64,000 bases of DNA from the NCBI GenBank assembly GCA_947500555.1, contig CANMSE010000005.1:124001-188000 (forward strand), given 5' to 3'. Source of the stretch: an uncultured Fulvivirga sp. (lineage in GTDB: Bacteria > Bacteroidota > Bacteroidia > Cytophagales > Cyclobacteriaceae). The translations under genes and the position numbers were made by a program. Below the pieces are notes generated by a model that was given only the letters and a program-made list of their open reading frames with translations, was not told where the DNA came from and did not search any database. Below, in pieces: positions 50,802-59,537 of the stretch (the stretch's first letter is position 1; each line of letters begins with the position of its first letter).

Positions 50802-53800
50802 ATGAAATATTTAGTAATAGCCCTATTGTTTATTAGTTCAAGTGTATTATCCCAGACTGTTTTAGTGAAGGATATCAATGGTGGAACCGCAAGTTCGACT
50901 CCAATTCGTTTAACCAACGTTAATGGAACTCTCTTTTTCGTTGCGGATGATGGCTCTAATGGCTCTGAGCTATGGATCAGTGATGGAACTGAGTTAGGAA
51001 CTACTTTAGTAAAAAATATTCGACCCGGAGGACAAGATGGTGGTGTCATCGGTATAACTAATGTCAATGGAACGGCTTTTTTTAGAGCAGATGATGGTAC
51101 AACTAAATCTGAGTTATGGAAAAGCGATGGAACTTTATCAGGCACCGTTTTAGTCAAAGATATAAACCCTGGTGGGCCTTCTTTTGCAAGCGGGGTTGAG
51201 TATGATAATGTTTTTATTTTTAGCGCCCAAGATGCTACAAACAATCGAGAACTATGGAGAAGTAATGGTGTTGAAGCAAATACAGTAAAAATAGCCGAGA
51301 TTAATAGTGTTGGAGAGTCTCGACCTGCAGAGTTCACAGAATTAAATGATGAACTTTTCTTTAGAGCAAATGATGGAGTAAACGGTATCGAACTTTGGAA
51401 AACAGATGGTACATTTGGTGGAGAGAGTCTTGTATTAGACATCAATCCAACAATTGGTCAAAGTTCTACCCCATCTGGATTGACCGTTTCAAATGGACAA
51501 CTTTTCTTTTTTGCAGAAGATGTAACAGGCAATGAAGAATTATGGGTATCTACTGGAACTGGAGGAGGAACTTCTATGGTACAGGAGATTAATCCTTCTA
51601 CTTCAATTGGCTCCACACCGTCAAATGCTACCGATGTTAATGGTACATTATTCTTCTCCGCTAATAATGGAACAAATGGTAATGAGCTATGGGTAAGTGA
51701 TGGAACTGCGCTAGGTACATCAATGGTTTTAGACATCAATCCTAGTGGAGATTCTAACCCTTCAAATCTTTACAATCGTAATGGAGTATGTTACTTCTGG
51801 GCAAATGATGGAGTTAATGGTATTGAACTTTGGAAAAGTGATGGAACTCCTGCAGGTACATCAATGGTTTCAGATATTAATTTGAGTGGTGATGCTATTC
51901 CGAGCTATTTCCATACATTTATTGAAGTGGATGAACTATTGTATTTTCCTGCACAAGATGGAGTAAATGGATTTGAATTGTGGAGAACAGATGGAACCGC
52001 TAACGGAACAATTATGGTTGAGAATATAAATCCAGGGAATTCTAGTTCGAATCCAGCTCAGTTTGCTAAAATTGATGGGACTCTGTATTTCCAAGCGACA
52101 GATGGAACTAATGGATCTGAGTTAAGAAGTTATACACCTGTTACTATTCAGTCCTCAAATATTCAAATTAATAATGTGACTGATACCAATGCTGATATTG
52201 ATTGGGATAATGGGAATGTGTCAAGACGTATTGTAGTTATGAGGGAAGGATTTCCAGTCAATAGAACCCCAGTAAATGGTATTGACTACAGCGATGGGGG
52301 TAATTTTTTTGGATCTGGTAGCAATTTGGGTAATTCAAATTATGTAGTTTATGATGGGTCGGGAGATAACTTCACGGTTTCCGGTCTGACACCTTCATCT
52401 ACCTATCATGTAGCCATTTACGATTATATTGGGTCAGGTGCAGAAATAATTTACAGTACTGTAGGCTTCCCAACAGGGAGTTTTGTGACATTAAGTACTT
52501 TTGAACCAACCGTGTCAGCTTCAGCTATTATGTTTTCAAATGTTCAAGATGATCGTATGACTGTTTCATGGACTGGCGGCAATGGTGCTAACAATATTCT
52601 GGTTGCATCTGAGACAGCTATAGCCTCATTACCATTAGATGGTATAGATTATGCTGATGGTGGACTAGTTTTTGAATTGGGTTCAGATTTAGGAAGTTTG
52701 AATTATGTCGTATATGATAATGATTTAAATACGGCTACAGTTACAGGATTAAGAGCGGGCACTGAATACTTTTATGCTGTATTTGAATATAATGGAAGCA
52801 GTAATCTGACTAACTACTTGACTTCCGCATTCCCTGAAAATTCGCAAATGACCACAGGTGTCTCTGAACCAACAGAAAATCCTGCTTCAATCAGTTTTTC
52901 AAATATTGATTTTGATAGGGTTGATGTTAATTGGACAGGTGGAAATGGATCTAATACATTAATAGTTGCGAGAGAAGCTTCAATAAGTAGATTGCCTACT
53001 GACGGTATTGCTTACCCTGATGGCGGCAATGTATTTGGTGAAGGCGGTAATTTAAGCGGAAAACATTGGGTTGTTTTTAATGGTAGCTCAAATTCATTCA
53101 CTCTTACAGGGTTAGAAGCAAATACAACATATTTTATTGCCGCATTTGAATTTAACGGTTCTGGACCAAATATCAATTATCTTACAACAAGCTTCCCGAC
53201 TAATAGTGTGGTTACGTTAGCAGCAGCAGAACCCACGACAGCAGCATCAAGTATTTCTTTTGGCACTACAACAACAAATAGGATTGATGTTAGTTGGACT
53301 GGCGGTGATGGTGACAGAAATGTTTTAATAGCAAGAGAATCGTCTGCTGTCTCTCAATTTCCAATTGATGGAATTGATTATGCTGATGGTGGTCAAGTGT
53401 TTGCCATAGGTGATGATCTGGGTTCTAATAACTTTGTTGTTTATGATGGTACAGATAATTTTGCGACTATAACAGGACTAAATGATGGGACTGAATATCA
53501 TTTTGCTGTTTTGGAATACAATGGAACGGGAGTTGAGACAAATTATTTGACATCAGCTTTCCCCTCTAATTCTCAATTCACAACTGGTGATTCTGAACCT
53601 ACTCAAAACCCTACGAATATTAGCTTCTCAAATGTTATGGACAATCAAATGGATATTCACTGGACTGGAGGCAATGGTACTCGTACTGTTGTTATTGCCA
53701 GGCAGTCTGCTTCTATAAGTAGGCAACCAGTTGATGGAATTGATTATCCAGATGGAGGTAATATCTTTGGGGCTGGTGGAAATCTTGGAGGCCAACATTA

Positions 53801-54269
53801 CATAGTTTTTGATGAGTTAAGTTCCACGAACTCATTTACTTTAACCGGTCTCACATCAAATACTACGTATCATTTTGCAGTTTTTGAATATAATGGTATT
53901 GGTTCGGCTATAAATTATTTAACGTCCACTTTCTTTAGTAATACTCAGACAACTACAGGAGCTTCCAGTCGTTCAGTAAGATTTTCAAATGAGCCAGAGA
54001 CCACAGGAAACACCAAATCAAGTTTAGAACTCTCTTTGGCAACAGGATTAGTTATGTTTCCAAACCCAGCTATAAACTCAATTAGTTATTATTTTAAGGA
54101 TGCACTTAAAATAGAATTTTATACTGTTGATGGTTCAATAGTCTTCACATCGAATCTGAATGAAGATAATGGTAATATAGATATTTCAACTTGGCGAAGG
54201 GGGGTTTATTTGGTGAGAGTCATTTCAAATTCTGGTAATAGTGAGCTAAGTAGAGTTATTCTGAAGTAA
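50802..54269 (+). CDS. Type IX-secreted repeat protein with ELWxxDGT and Fn3-like domains
   Basis: A 1155-residue surface or secreted protein. It has a signal peptide (about 1-17, ending SSSVLSQ) and eight ELWxxDGT-type repeats of about 45-50 residues plus one degenerate copy (about 25-445). Five fibronectin-III-like repeats of about 120 residues follow (about 450-1050), each ending in an EPT-containing linker. The end is a type IX secretion sorting domain: FPNPA near 1087, then GVYLVRV near 1135 and a final Lys. Such proteins cross the outer membrane by T9SS and may be attached to an anionic LPS. It carries no visible catalytic domain. It is embedded between two PglE/PglF-like genes. Confidence 0.9.
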   Translation: MKYLVIALLFISSSVLSQTVLVKDINGGTASSTPIRLTNVNGTLFFVADDGSNGSELWISDGTELGTTLVKNIRPGGQDGGVIGITNVNGTAFFRADDGTTKSELWKSDGTLSGTVLVKDINPGGPSFASGVEYDNVFIFSAQDATNNRELWRSNGVEANTVKIAEINSVGESRPAEFTELNDELFFRANDGVNGIELWKTDGTFGGESLVLDINPTIGQSSTPSGLTVSNGQLFFFAEDVTGNEELWVSTGTGGGTSMVQEINPSTSIGSTPSNATDVNGTLFFSANNGTNGNELWVSDGTALGTSMVLDINPSGDSNPSNLYNRNGVCYFWANDGVNGIELWKSDGTPAGTSMVSDINLSGDAIPSYFHTFIEVDELLYFPAQDGVNGFELWRTDGTANGTIMVENINPGNSSSNPAQFAKIDGTLYFQATDGTNGSELRSYTPVTIQSSNIQINNVTDTNADIDWDNGNVSRRIVVMREGFPVNRTPVNGIDYSDGGNFFGSGSNLGNSNYVVYDGSGDNFTVSGLTPSSTYHVAIYDYIGSGAEIIYSTVGFPTGSFVTLSTFEPTVSASAIMFSNVQDDRMTVSWTGGNGANNILVASETAIASLPLDGIDYADGGLVFELGSDLGSLNYVVYDNDLNTATVTGLRAGTEYFYAVFEYNGSSNLTNYLTSAFPENSQMTTGVSEPTENPASISFSNIDFDRVDVNWTGGNGSNTLIVAREASISRLPTDGIAYPDGGNVFGEGGNLSGKHWVVFNGSSNSFTLTGLEANTTYFIAAFEFNGSGPNINYLTTSFPTNSVVTLAAAEPTTAASSISFGTTTTNRIDVSWTGGDGDRNVLIARESSAVSQFPIDGIDYADGGQVFAIGDDLGSNNFVVYDGTDNFATITGLNDGTEYHFAVLEYNGTGVETNYLTSAFPSNSQFTTGDSEPTQNPTNISFSNVMDNQMDIHWTGGNGTRTVVIARQSASISRQPVDGIDYPDGGNIFGAGGNLGGQHYIVFDELSSTNSFTLTGLTSNTTYHFAVFEYNGIGSAINYLTSTFFSNTQTTTGASSRSVRFSNEPETTGNTKSSLELSLATGLVMFPNPAINSISYYFKDALKIEFYTVDGSIVFTSNLNEDNGNIDISTWRRGVYLVRVISNSGNSELSRVILK
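50880..52140 (+). repeat. Tandem ELWxxDGT repeat region
   Basis: Eight copies of a unit of about 150 bases with Glu-Leu-Trp then DGT or a variant, plus a ninth degenerate copy with Arg for Trp. The copies differ at the DNA level, so they are old. Confidence 0.8.
52147..53963 (+). repeat. Five tandem Fn3-like repeats
   Basis: Five units of about 360 bases. Each has the order WTGGNG (WDNGN in the first), a GIDY-type DGG segment, an xGLxxxTxY strand and a YLTSxF-like end. Units 2-5 are closer to each other than to unit 1, pointing to internal duplication. Confidence 0.75.
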
Positions 54270-54286
54270 TTTCTTATTGATTACAT

Positions 54287-56158
54287 ATGATAACAAAATT
54301 TCTTTTAAAGCTTAGGATACTCCCTAGGTGGGTTATTATTGTAATTGATGTTGTTATTGTAGCATTTTGCACACTGGTAGGATACCTTTTGAGATTTAAT
54401 TTCGATTGGGAGGCTATATCTAAATTCGGTTTTCTAATCGGAATATTAATCAACTCAGTGTCATGCATAGTTTCTTTACTAGTCACAAAGAGCTATGCGG
54501 GAATTGTTAGATATACAGGCTTAAAAGATGGATTAAGGGTACTCTATACACTTATTCTAACTCACTCCTTCACTTTAACAATAAATTACTTTTCTAAAAT
54601 AGTTTATGGTATAACATTCGTTCCTCCTTCAGTAGTCCTAATATCATTTTTAGCCTCTTTTCTGTTTCTGTTTCAGTACAGACTTCTAATAAAAAATGTT
54701 TTTTCATATTATGGAAAAACATATATAAGTAGAAATAATATAGCAATTTTTGGAGCAGGTCAAATGGGTTTGATAACTAAACATTTGATTGAAAATGACA
54801 CAAGGTCTGACTATATTATTCAAGCATTTTTTGAAGATGACGAAAATAAAATCGGCAAGGAAATCAATGGCACAAGTATTTTTTCTTTTGAAAAATATAA
54901 ATATATTATAAGAAAATATAAGCTTGATGAGTTAATTATAGCTGTTAATGAACTATCCCTTGACAGAAAGAATTATATTGTAGATGTATGCCTGACCAAT
55001 AACCTTAAAGTAAGAACTGTCCCTAATTTTAAATCATGGATTCAAGGTGAGTTAAGTATAAATCAAATTAAGCAAGTTCGTATTGATGACTTGCTAGAAA
55101 GGGAATCTATAATAATTCAGAATTCAGAACTATTAGATCAAATAAAGAACTCTGTTGTTTTGATCACAGGAGCTGCAGGATCTATAGGAAGTGAGTTGGT
55201 GCGCCAAGTTGTGTTGTACCAACCAATGAAAATTGTACTTATTGATCAGGCTGAATCAAGTCTTTACGATCTATTTTCTGACTTAAAAACGGATATAAAT
55301 CTTGAATATATAGTTGCTGATATAACAAATTCAGTCAGGATTGAAAGGATATTCGATGAACATCGCCCTGATATAATTTTTCACGCTGCTGCCTATAAAC
55401 ATGTTCCATTGATGGAGGATAACCCTCATGAAGCTATTAGTTGCAATGTTCTAGGAACAAAAATTTTGGCAGATTTTGCTCAAAAATTCGAGGTTAGGAA
55501 GTTTGTGATGGTATCTACGGACAAGGCTGTCAATCCTACAAGTGTTATGGGCGCATCTAAGAGAATAGCCGAAATGTATGTTCAATCTCTAAATCTAAAT
55601 TCGTTTACGAGTTTTATTACTACAAGATTCGGAAATGTTCTAGGATCTAATGGTTCCGTTATACCTCACTTTAAAAAACAAATACAGAATGGAGGACCTA
55701 TAACTGTTACTCATCCAGAAATAACGCGATATTTCATGACAATAGGAGAGGCATGCGAGCTGATTCTTGAAGCAGGTTGTATGGGAAAGGGTGGAGAAAT
55801 ATTCTTGTTTGATATGGGTAAATCGGTTAAAATAGTTGAATTAGCAAAAAAGATGATTAGACTATCAGGATTAGAACCTTATGCAGATATTGATATTGTA
55901 TTTACAGGTTTACGTCAAGGAGAAAAACTATATGAAGAGTTGTTGACATCTAAAGAGAACTCCTTGCCTACACATCATTCAAAAATTATGATAGCTCAAG
56001 TATCAGTACCAGATCATGACCTGGTTAAAAGTTGTGTTAATGAACTACATGATTTAGCTACTACAGAATATTCCGGGCTTGATTTAGTATCTAAAATGAA
56101 AAAACTTGTACCAGAATTTAAAAGTAATAGATCAATGTACGAAGTGCTAGACAATTAA
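54287..56158 (+). CDS. Membrane-bound PglF/CapD-like nucleotide-sugar 4,6-dehydratase
   Basis: A 623-residue inner-membrane enzyme. Four N-terminal helices (about 14-125) lead to a CoA-binding-like Rossmann domain (about 150-270), then the SDR dehydratase domain from about 285. GAAGSIGSELVRQ is the NAD loop. VSTDKAVNPTSVMGASKR carries Met in place of the usual catalytic Tyr with the Lys kept, as in PglF and FlaA1. It makes UDP-4-keto-6-deoxy-GlcNAc for the PglE- and PglD-like enzymes. It lies apart from them, beyond the 3.5-kb T9SS gene. An inverting (PseB-like) outcome is not excluded but the long membrane form favours PglF. Confidence 0.9.
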   Translation: MITKFLLKLRILPRWVIIVIDVVIVAFCTLVGYLLRFNFDWEAISKFGFLIGILINSVSCIVSLLVTKSYAGIVRYTGLKDGLRVLYTLILTHSFTLTINYFSKIVYGITFVPPSVVLISFLASFLFLFQYRLLIKNVFSYYGKTYISRNNIAIFGAGQMGLITKHLIENDTRSDYIIQAFFEDDENKIGKEINGTSIFSFEKYKYIIRKYKLDELIIAVNELSLDRKNYIVDVCLTNNLKVRTVPNFKSWIQGELSINQIKQVRIDDLLERESIIIQNSELLDQIKNSVVLITGAAGSIGSELVRQVVLYQPMKIVLIDQAESSLYDLFSDLKTDINLEYIVADITNSVRIERIFDEHRPDIIFHAAAYKHVPLMEDNPHEAISCNVLGTKILADFAQKFEVRKFVMVSTDKAVNPTSVMGASKRIAEMYVQSLNLNSFTSFITTRFGNVLGSNGSVIPHFKKQIQNGGPITVTHPEITRYFMTIGEACELILEAGCMGKGGEIFLFDMGKSVKIVELAKKMIRLSGLEPYADIDIVFTGLRQGEKLYEELLTSKENSLPTHHSKIMIAQVSVPDHDLVKSCVNELHDLATTEYSGLDLVSKMKKLVPEFKSNRSMYEVLDN

Positions 56159-56193
56159 AAAGAAGAAAAATGAAGATCTATCTTCTTCTTTTT
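56157..56193. terminator. Possible bidirectional terminator between convergent genes
   Basis: AAAAAGAAGA (56157-56166) pairs with TCTTCTTTTT (56184-56193) around a 17-base loop, between the PglF-like and DUF6089 stops. The stem is almost all A-T and partly overlaps the DUF6089 coding end, so it is a weak candidate. Confidence 0.35.
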
Positions 56194-57041
56194 CTTCTTT
56201 TCATTATTTTTTTGTTCCTTTTAGATTTTATTGATCCAGAGCTCAGTAAGTTATTAGGAAGGAAAAATTCAAGCTTGAAATTATAAATAAAGTAGTTGTC
56301 GTTATTTTCTGGGTTTCCTCGCTTACTACCTGCTTCCTTTACAGATAGACCAATTTCTGGTCGTCTATCAGCTAATTGAGCATGAATAGGATCAGAAAAA
56401 GAAGAATTATCAACATACTTATCGCTGACATCATCAATGTAGTCGGTGAAAGTTTGGCGAAAACCTCCCTCTAGAACAATATTAAAAAAGGGATTTATTT
56501 TATATTTAATTCCTATTCCATAGGGAATTACAATGGTAGTTCTACTGTAGCTAACTCCTTCAGTTTGAATAGGTTGGAGAGCATACTTATTACCATTTAA
56601 TTCAGCTTGAGGGTTAAAATAGAGTAAACCTATACCAGCAAAACCATACACATTGAAAGTAGGCCTTTGATAATATCTAGTGCCATTGGGAAACGCCTGA
56701 ATAATACCTACTACATTGAGCTCAAAATTATTTGATATGAAAGATAAGTTACGTCTAACTTTGCCTCCTTCAGAAGATTCTGAATCATCTCCTTCAAGTT
56801 GAAACCACAGTAATTCGGCACGGGCTGCTATTCTAGTAGTAAAGAAGTATTGTAAGCCAATATTGAAATTTGGTTTAGGATCAAAAAAATCACCTTCATC
56901 ATTTAAGTCACCGAAGTATGATGTTGTACCTGTTCCTGCGCTGGCAATGACGTCTCTTCCTCGCCTGAACTTATAGAAGCTCTGAGAACTGGCTTCTAAA
57001 GTCAATATAAAGAAGGAGAAAAATATTACAAGATGCTTCAT
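56178..57041 (-). CDS. DUF6089-type outer-membrane beta-barrel protein
   Basis: A 287-residue protein with a signal peptide (about 1-19, ending EASSQ) and a body of alternating amphipathic strands typical of an eight-stranded outer-membrane barrel. TTSYFGDLND (about 39-48) and the following NIGLQYFFTTRIAARAEL match the start of DUF6089 proteins of Bacteroidota. FGFxGIGLLYFNP-like segments follow in the middle. The last 15 residues are very basic (KKIMKRRKRRR) after the final strand, which is odd for a barrel. It is convergent with the PglF-like gene, so it lies outside the glycan operon. The function in this family is unknown. Confidence 0.8.
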   Translation of the reverse strand: MKHLVIFFSFFILTLEASSQSFYKFRRGRDVIASAGTGTTSYFGDLNDEGDFFDPKPNFNIGLQYFFTTRIAARAELLWFQLEGDDSESSEGGKVRRNLSFISNNFELNVVGIIQAFPNGTRYYQRPTFNVYGFAGIGLLYFNPQAELNGNKYALQPIQTEGVSYSRTTIVIPYGIGIKYKINPFFNIVLEGGFRQTFTDYIDDVSDKYVDNSSFSDPIHAQLADRRPEIGLSVKEAGSKRGNPENNDNYFIYNFKLEFFLPNNLLSSGSIKSKRNKKIMKRRKRRR

Positions 57042-57093
57042 GTCAATTGTATAAAAAAAATCAGGCAGTGTGTGCTAATGTACATTACCTAAA

Positions 57094-57101
57094 CAAATAT
57101 A
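57094..57101 (-). promoter_or_regulatory. -7 box of the DUF6089 gene
   Basis: The minus strand reads TATATTTG, an exact TAnnTTTG, 52 bases before the ATG at 57041. No clear -33 TTG is seen at the usual spacing. Confidence 0.45.
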
Positions 57102-57186
57102 ATAATAGATAGAGTTAATACGAAGTTTAAAACACGAAACCTTTTAAACACAGAAAATAAAGGCTAAAATACTCAAAAGAATATAG

Positions 57187-57540
57187 TCAACGTTCCAGGA
57201 GTTTGGTATACTTTTCATAAAGTTCCTCTAACTTCTCTTTTAATCTATCTTTTTCTTCTTTCAATCGCCCATTTTCCTCAATTAACTCTTTTTTGGACTT
57301 AAATCCATAGACTTCTACTGGCTCTTCCAAGACATGTTTGTATGTCGGGTCATCTTCGATGAAAAATTCAATAGGCTTATCATAATATCTACATACAGCA
57401 TATAATAACCATATGCTGTCAATCTCTTTTGTACCCTTAATTTTTTTTGCAACGTTGGCTCCAGTATCATCAATTAACGCTGCAATCTTCTCATAATCAC
57501 CATGTTTGAATAATTTTTGAATACGTTGGTTGACAGTCAT
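57187..57540 (-). CDS. Small protein with XRE-like N-terminus and coiled-coil tail
   Basis: A 117-residue protein not assignable to a named family. Residues about 1-65 (NQRIQKLF, then DDTGANVAKKIKG, then LLYAVCRYYDKPIEFFI) follow the order of a lambda-repressor-like helix-turn-helix domain with its closing helix. Residues about 82-117 are a charged heptad-rich coiled coil, likely for dimerisation. It diverges from another small gene across a 137-base gap holding repeated TACTAA motifs. A transcriptional regulator is therefore a reasonable inference. A non-DNA-binding helical protein cannot be excluded. Confidence 0.55.
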   Translation of the reverse strand: MTVNQRIQKLFKHGDYEKIAALIDDTGANVAKKIKGTKEIDSIWLLYAVCRYYDKPIEFFIEDDPTYKHVLEEPVEVYGFKSKKELIEENGRLKEEKDRLKEKLEELYEKYTKLLER

Positions 57541-57564
57541 TTATAAGAAATGTCTAAAAAAATC

Positions 57565-57654
57565 TTACTAAAAGTTTGAAACATATGTTACTAATAGTTA
57601 GATTTATATTAATATTATAGTTATTCGTAGTCACTTACTACTAATGGCTACTAA
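57565..57654. repeat. Four TACTAA direct repeats in a divergent gap (candidate operators)
   Basis: TACTAA occurs at 57566, 57589, 57639 and 57649. The first two extend to 14-base near-repeats (TTACTAAAAGTTTG and TTACTAATAGTTAG, 12 of 14 identical) 23 bases apart, about two helical turns. All lie between two small divergent genes. They may be regulator binding sites. Confidence 0.45.
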
Positions 57655-57677
57655 ATAAATGAATTATATCGAAAAAT

Positions 57678-57947
57678 ATGTCACATTCTCAAAGACCGTC
57701 TAAGAAAGCAATAAAACAGTGTAATGATATTCACAGTATCATTGATCAATTGCTGCCAGGTACTTATGCAGAAGAAGTTCAGAGAAGGCTTGCTAATAAA
57801 GGAATTGACGAATCTCTTGACCGTATTTACAATGCTCGCAGGTTAACGATTAAAAACCTGCCAATTATGCAAGAGTTTTTGGCGTATTGTAAAGAACTAT
57901 ATCCTGAGGAATTTACTAATTCAAAATCTGAAACAGCTAGTTCTTAA
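57678..57947 (+). CDS. Small putative DNA-binding protein
   Basis: An 89-residue basic, helical protein with no recognised family. Residues about 28-65 (YAEEVQRRLANKGIDES, then DRIYNARRLTIKNLP) resemble the helix-turn-helix of phage-type regulators, where the second helix and an Arg-rich turn contact DNA. A third helix follows (MQEFLAYCKELY). It is divergent from the 117-residue protein and shares the TACTAA-rich intergenic region with it. No phage or plasmid genes are near. The start is the ATG at 57678; the next in-frame Met is well inside the domain. Confidence 0.55.
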   Translation: MSHSQRPSKKAIKQCNDIHSIIDQLLPGTYAEEVQRRLANKGIDESLDRIYNARRLTIKNLPIMQEFLAYCKELYPEEFTNSKSETASS

Positions 57948-57957
57948 GATATCGGTA

Positions 57958-58119
57958 ATGGCACAATTCTACTTAGCTAATGAAATCTTGTGTTTGACTA
58001 TCTTGGCCTTATTTTTCGTTATTGCAATTGCCTTTATCATCGTCAGCTTATTTTATGAGAATAAGCTAGAGAAAGAATTTAAGAAACACTCTAAAAACTT
58101 TAGAAAGACATGCAAGTAG
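57958..58119 (+). CDS. 53-residue single-pass membrane protein
   Basis: A short open frame with ATG at 57958 and TAG at 58117. The N-terminal two thirds form one strongly hydrophobic helix (about 10-33, FFVIAIAFIIVSLFY at its end). A basic tail follows with FKKHSKNFRK, giving a positive-inside orientation. It begins ten bases after the stop of the 89-residue gene and is probably co-transcribed. Coding is supported by the clean hydrophobic-then-basic layout, but no family is recognised. Small hydrophobic proteins of this kind include toxins and regulatory membrane peptides; none is implied here. Confidence 0.45.
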   Translation: MAQFYLANEILCLTILALFFVIAIAFIIVSLFYENKLEKEFKKHSKNFRKTCK

Positions 58120-58164
58120 ATTAACTATTAAATCTACGTATTTCTTGTATATAGAATGAATTAG

Positions 58165-58238
58165 TGCACCCGGGAGGATTCGAACCCCCAACCCCCAGAG
58201 CCGAAATCTGGTATTCTATCCAGTTGAACTACGGATGC
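58165..58238 (-). tRNA. tRNA-Arg(TCG)
   Basis: On the minus strand the acceptor stem GCATCCG pairs with CGGGTGC. The anticodon TCG (plus-strand 58202-58204) lies in loop TTTCGGC between CCAGA and TCTGG, and the T-loop is TTCGAAT. No CCA is encoded. It starts nine bases after the sucC stop, so it may lie on the sucC transcript. Confidence 0.95.
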
Positions 58239-58247
58239 TTTTTTATT

Positions 58248-59459
58248 TTATGAAAGAACTTCTCTAACCTTTGAAGCGGCATCTTTTAGTAAGATTGCAG
58301 AAGCGACTTTCAAACCAGACTCTTCAATTATTTTTGCACCCTCTTCCGCATTTGTACCCTGAAGTCTGACAATTATTGGAACCTCAATATTTCCGATTTT
58401 CTTATAAGCTTCAACGACACCGTTGGCCACTCTATCACATCTTACTATACCACCAAAAATGTTAATTAAAATGGCTTTGACATTAGGGTCTTTAAGTATG
58501 ATTCTAAATCCGGCTTCAACGGTTTCAGCGTTAGCTCCACCACCTACATCCAGGAAGTTAGCAGGTTCTCCACCAGATAATTTAATAATGTCCATGGTGG
58601 CCATTGCTAGTCCAGCACCATTCACCATACATCCCACATTACCATCAAGCTTTACATAACTCAATCCTGACTTACCAGCTTCAATCTCAGAAGGATCCTC
58701 TTCACTTAAGTCTCTTAGCTCAACCAAGTCTTTATGCCTGTAAAGTGCATTATCATCAAGGTTGACTTTAGCATCTACTGCAAGAATTTTATCGTCTGAA
58801 GTTTTAAGAACAGGATTAATTTCAAACATTGAAGAATCAGTTCCTTCATAGGCGCTGTAAAGCGCATGAATGAATCTCACCATATCTTTGAAAGCAGCTC
58901 CTTCTAATCCTAACGCGAATGCCACTTTGCGGGCCTGGAAACCTTGAAGGCCGACTGCAGGATCAATCCATTCTTTAATTATTTTTTCTGGAGTATTTTC
59001 AGCTACTTCCTCTATGTCCATACCACCTTCTGTAGAGGCCATGATAACATTGCAACCTTTAGCTCGATCGAGCAGAATACTCATATAAAATTCCTTAGGC
59101 TCTGAATCACCAGGGTAATATACATCTTCAGCGATCAATATTTTATTGACTTTTTTCCCTTCGTCACCAGTTTGGTGAGTTACTAGAGTACCATTCAATA
59201 TACCTTTTGATTTATTAGTGACCTCATCCAACGACTTTGCAAGGACAACACCATTTGATCCTGTTTCTTTTACTTTTCCCTTTCCTCTACCACCGGCATG
59301 AATTTGAGCCTTTATAACATACCAGCTTGTTCCAGTATCTTTATTGAGCTCTTTAGCAGCGGAAAGTGCTTTTTCCGGATTATCAGCTACTATGCCTCTT
59401 TGGATATTCACTCCATATTTTTTTAGGATGTCTTTTGCCTGATATTCGTGTATGTTCAT
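58248..59459 (-). CDS. sucC: Succinate-CoA ligase, beta subunit
   Basis: The ADP- or GDP-forming beta subunit of succinyl-CoA synthetase, the substrate-level phosphorylation step of the TCA cycle. It has 403 residues from the ATG at 59459, which gives the standard MNIHEYQAKDILKKYG opening. A longer frame to 59507 adds 16 unlikely residues. The ATP-grasp domain (about 1-240) shows KAQIHAGGRGKGKV near 46-59. The C-terminal CoA-ligase domain has FLDVGGGAN and NIFGGIVRCD. The alpha subunit gene sucD is not in the window, so the two are separated, as in other Bacteroidota. A near-consensus promoter precedes it. Confidence 0.95.
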   Translation of the reverse strand: MNIHEYQAKDILKKYGVNIQRGIVADNPEKALSAAKELNKDTGTSWYVIKAQIHAGGRGKGKVKETGSNGVVLAKSLDEVTNKSKGILNGTLVTHQTGDEGKKVNKILIAEDVYYPGDSEPKEFYMSILLDRAKGCNVIMASTEGGMDIEEVAENTPEKIIKEWIDPAVGLQGFQARKVAFALGLEGAAFKDMVRFIHALYSAYEGTDSSMFEINPVLKTSDDKILAVDAKVNLDDNALYRHKDLVELRDLSEEDPSEIEAGKSGLSYVKLDGNVGCMVNGAGLAMATMDIIKLSGGEPANFLDVGGGANAETVEAGFRIILKDPNVKAILINIFGGIVRCDRVANGVVEAYKKIGNIEVPIIVRLQGTNAEEGAKIIEESGLKVASAILLKDAASKVREVLS

Positions 59460-59476
59460 GCCTTTGAATTTTTGCA

Positions 59477-59507
59477 CGAAAGTAGCTCTTTTGAGCTTAT
59501 ATTTCAA
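59477..59507 (-). promoter_or_regulatory. Near-consensus promoter of sucC
   Basis: On the minus strand a TTG (59505-59507) is followed after 20 bases by TACTTTCG (59477-59484), one mismatch from TAnnTTTG. The predicted start is about 13 bases before the ATG. Confidence 0.5.
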
Positions 59508-59537
59508 GATAAAGAAAAGATTAATACTAGGTTTTAG

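Noticed and set aside
50774..51739. Antisense frames of 93 and 223 codons under the T9SS gene
   Set aside because: They follow the periodic ELWxxDGT repeat codons and have Ser/Pro-rich products typical of shadow frames.
52147..53963. CRISPR array from regular repeats
   Set aside because: The repeats are in frame, of protein-domain size and diverged; they encode Fn3-like domains.
57541..58238. Integrated element at tRNA-Arg
   Set aside because: No integrase gene or copy of the tRNA 3' end as a direct repeat was seen nearby; kept only as a possibility in the findings.
59460..59507. Longer sucC frame
   Set aside because: The family begins MNIHEYQ; the added 16 residues match nothing and overlap the likely promoter.
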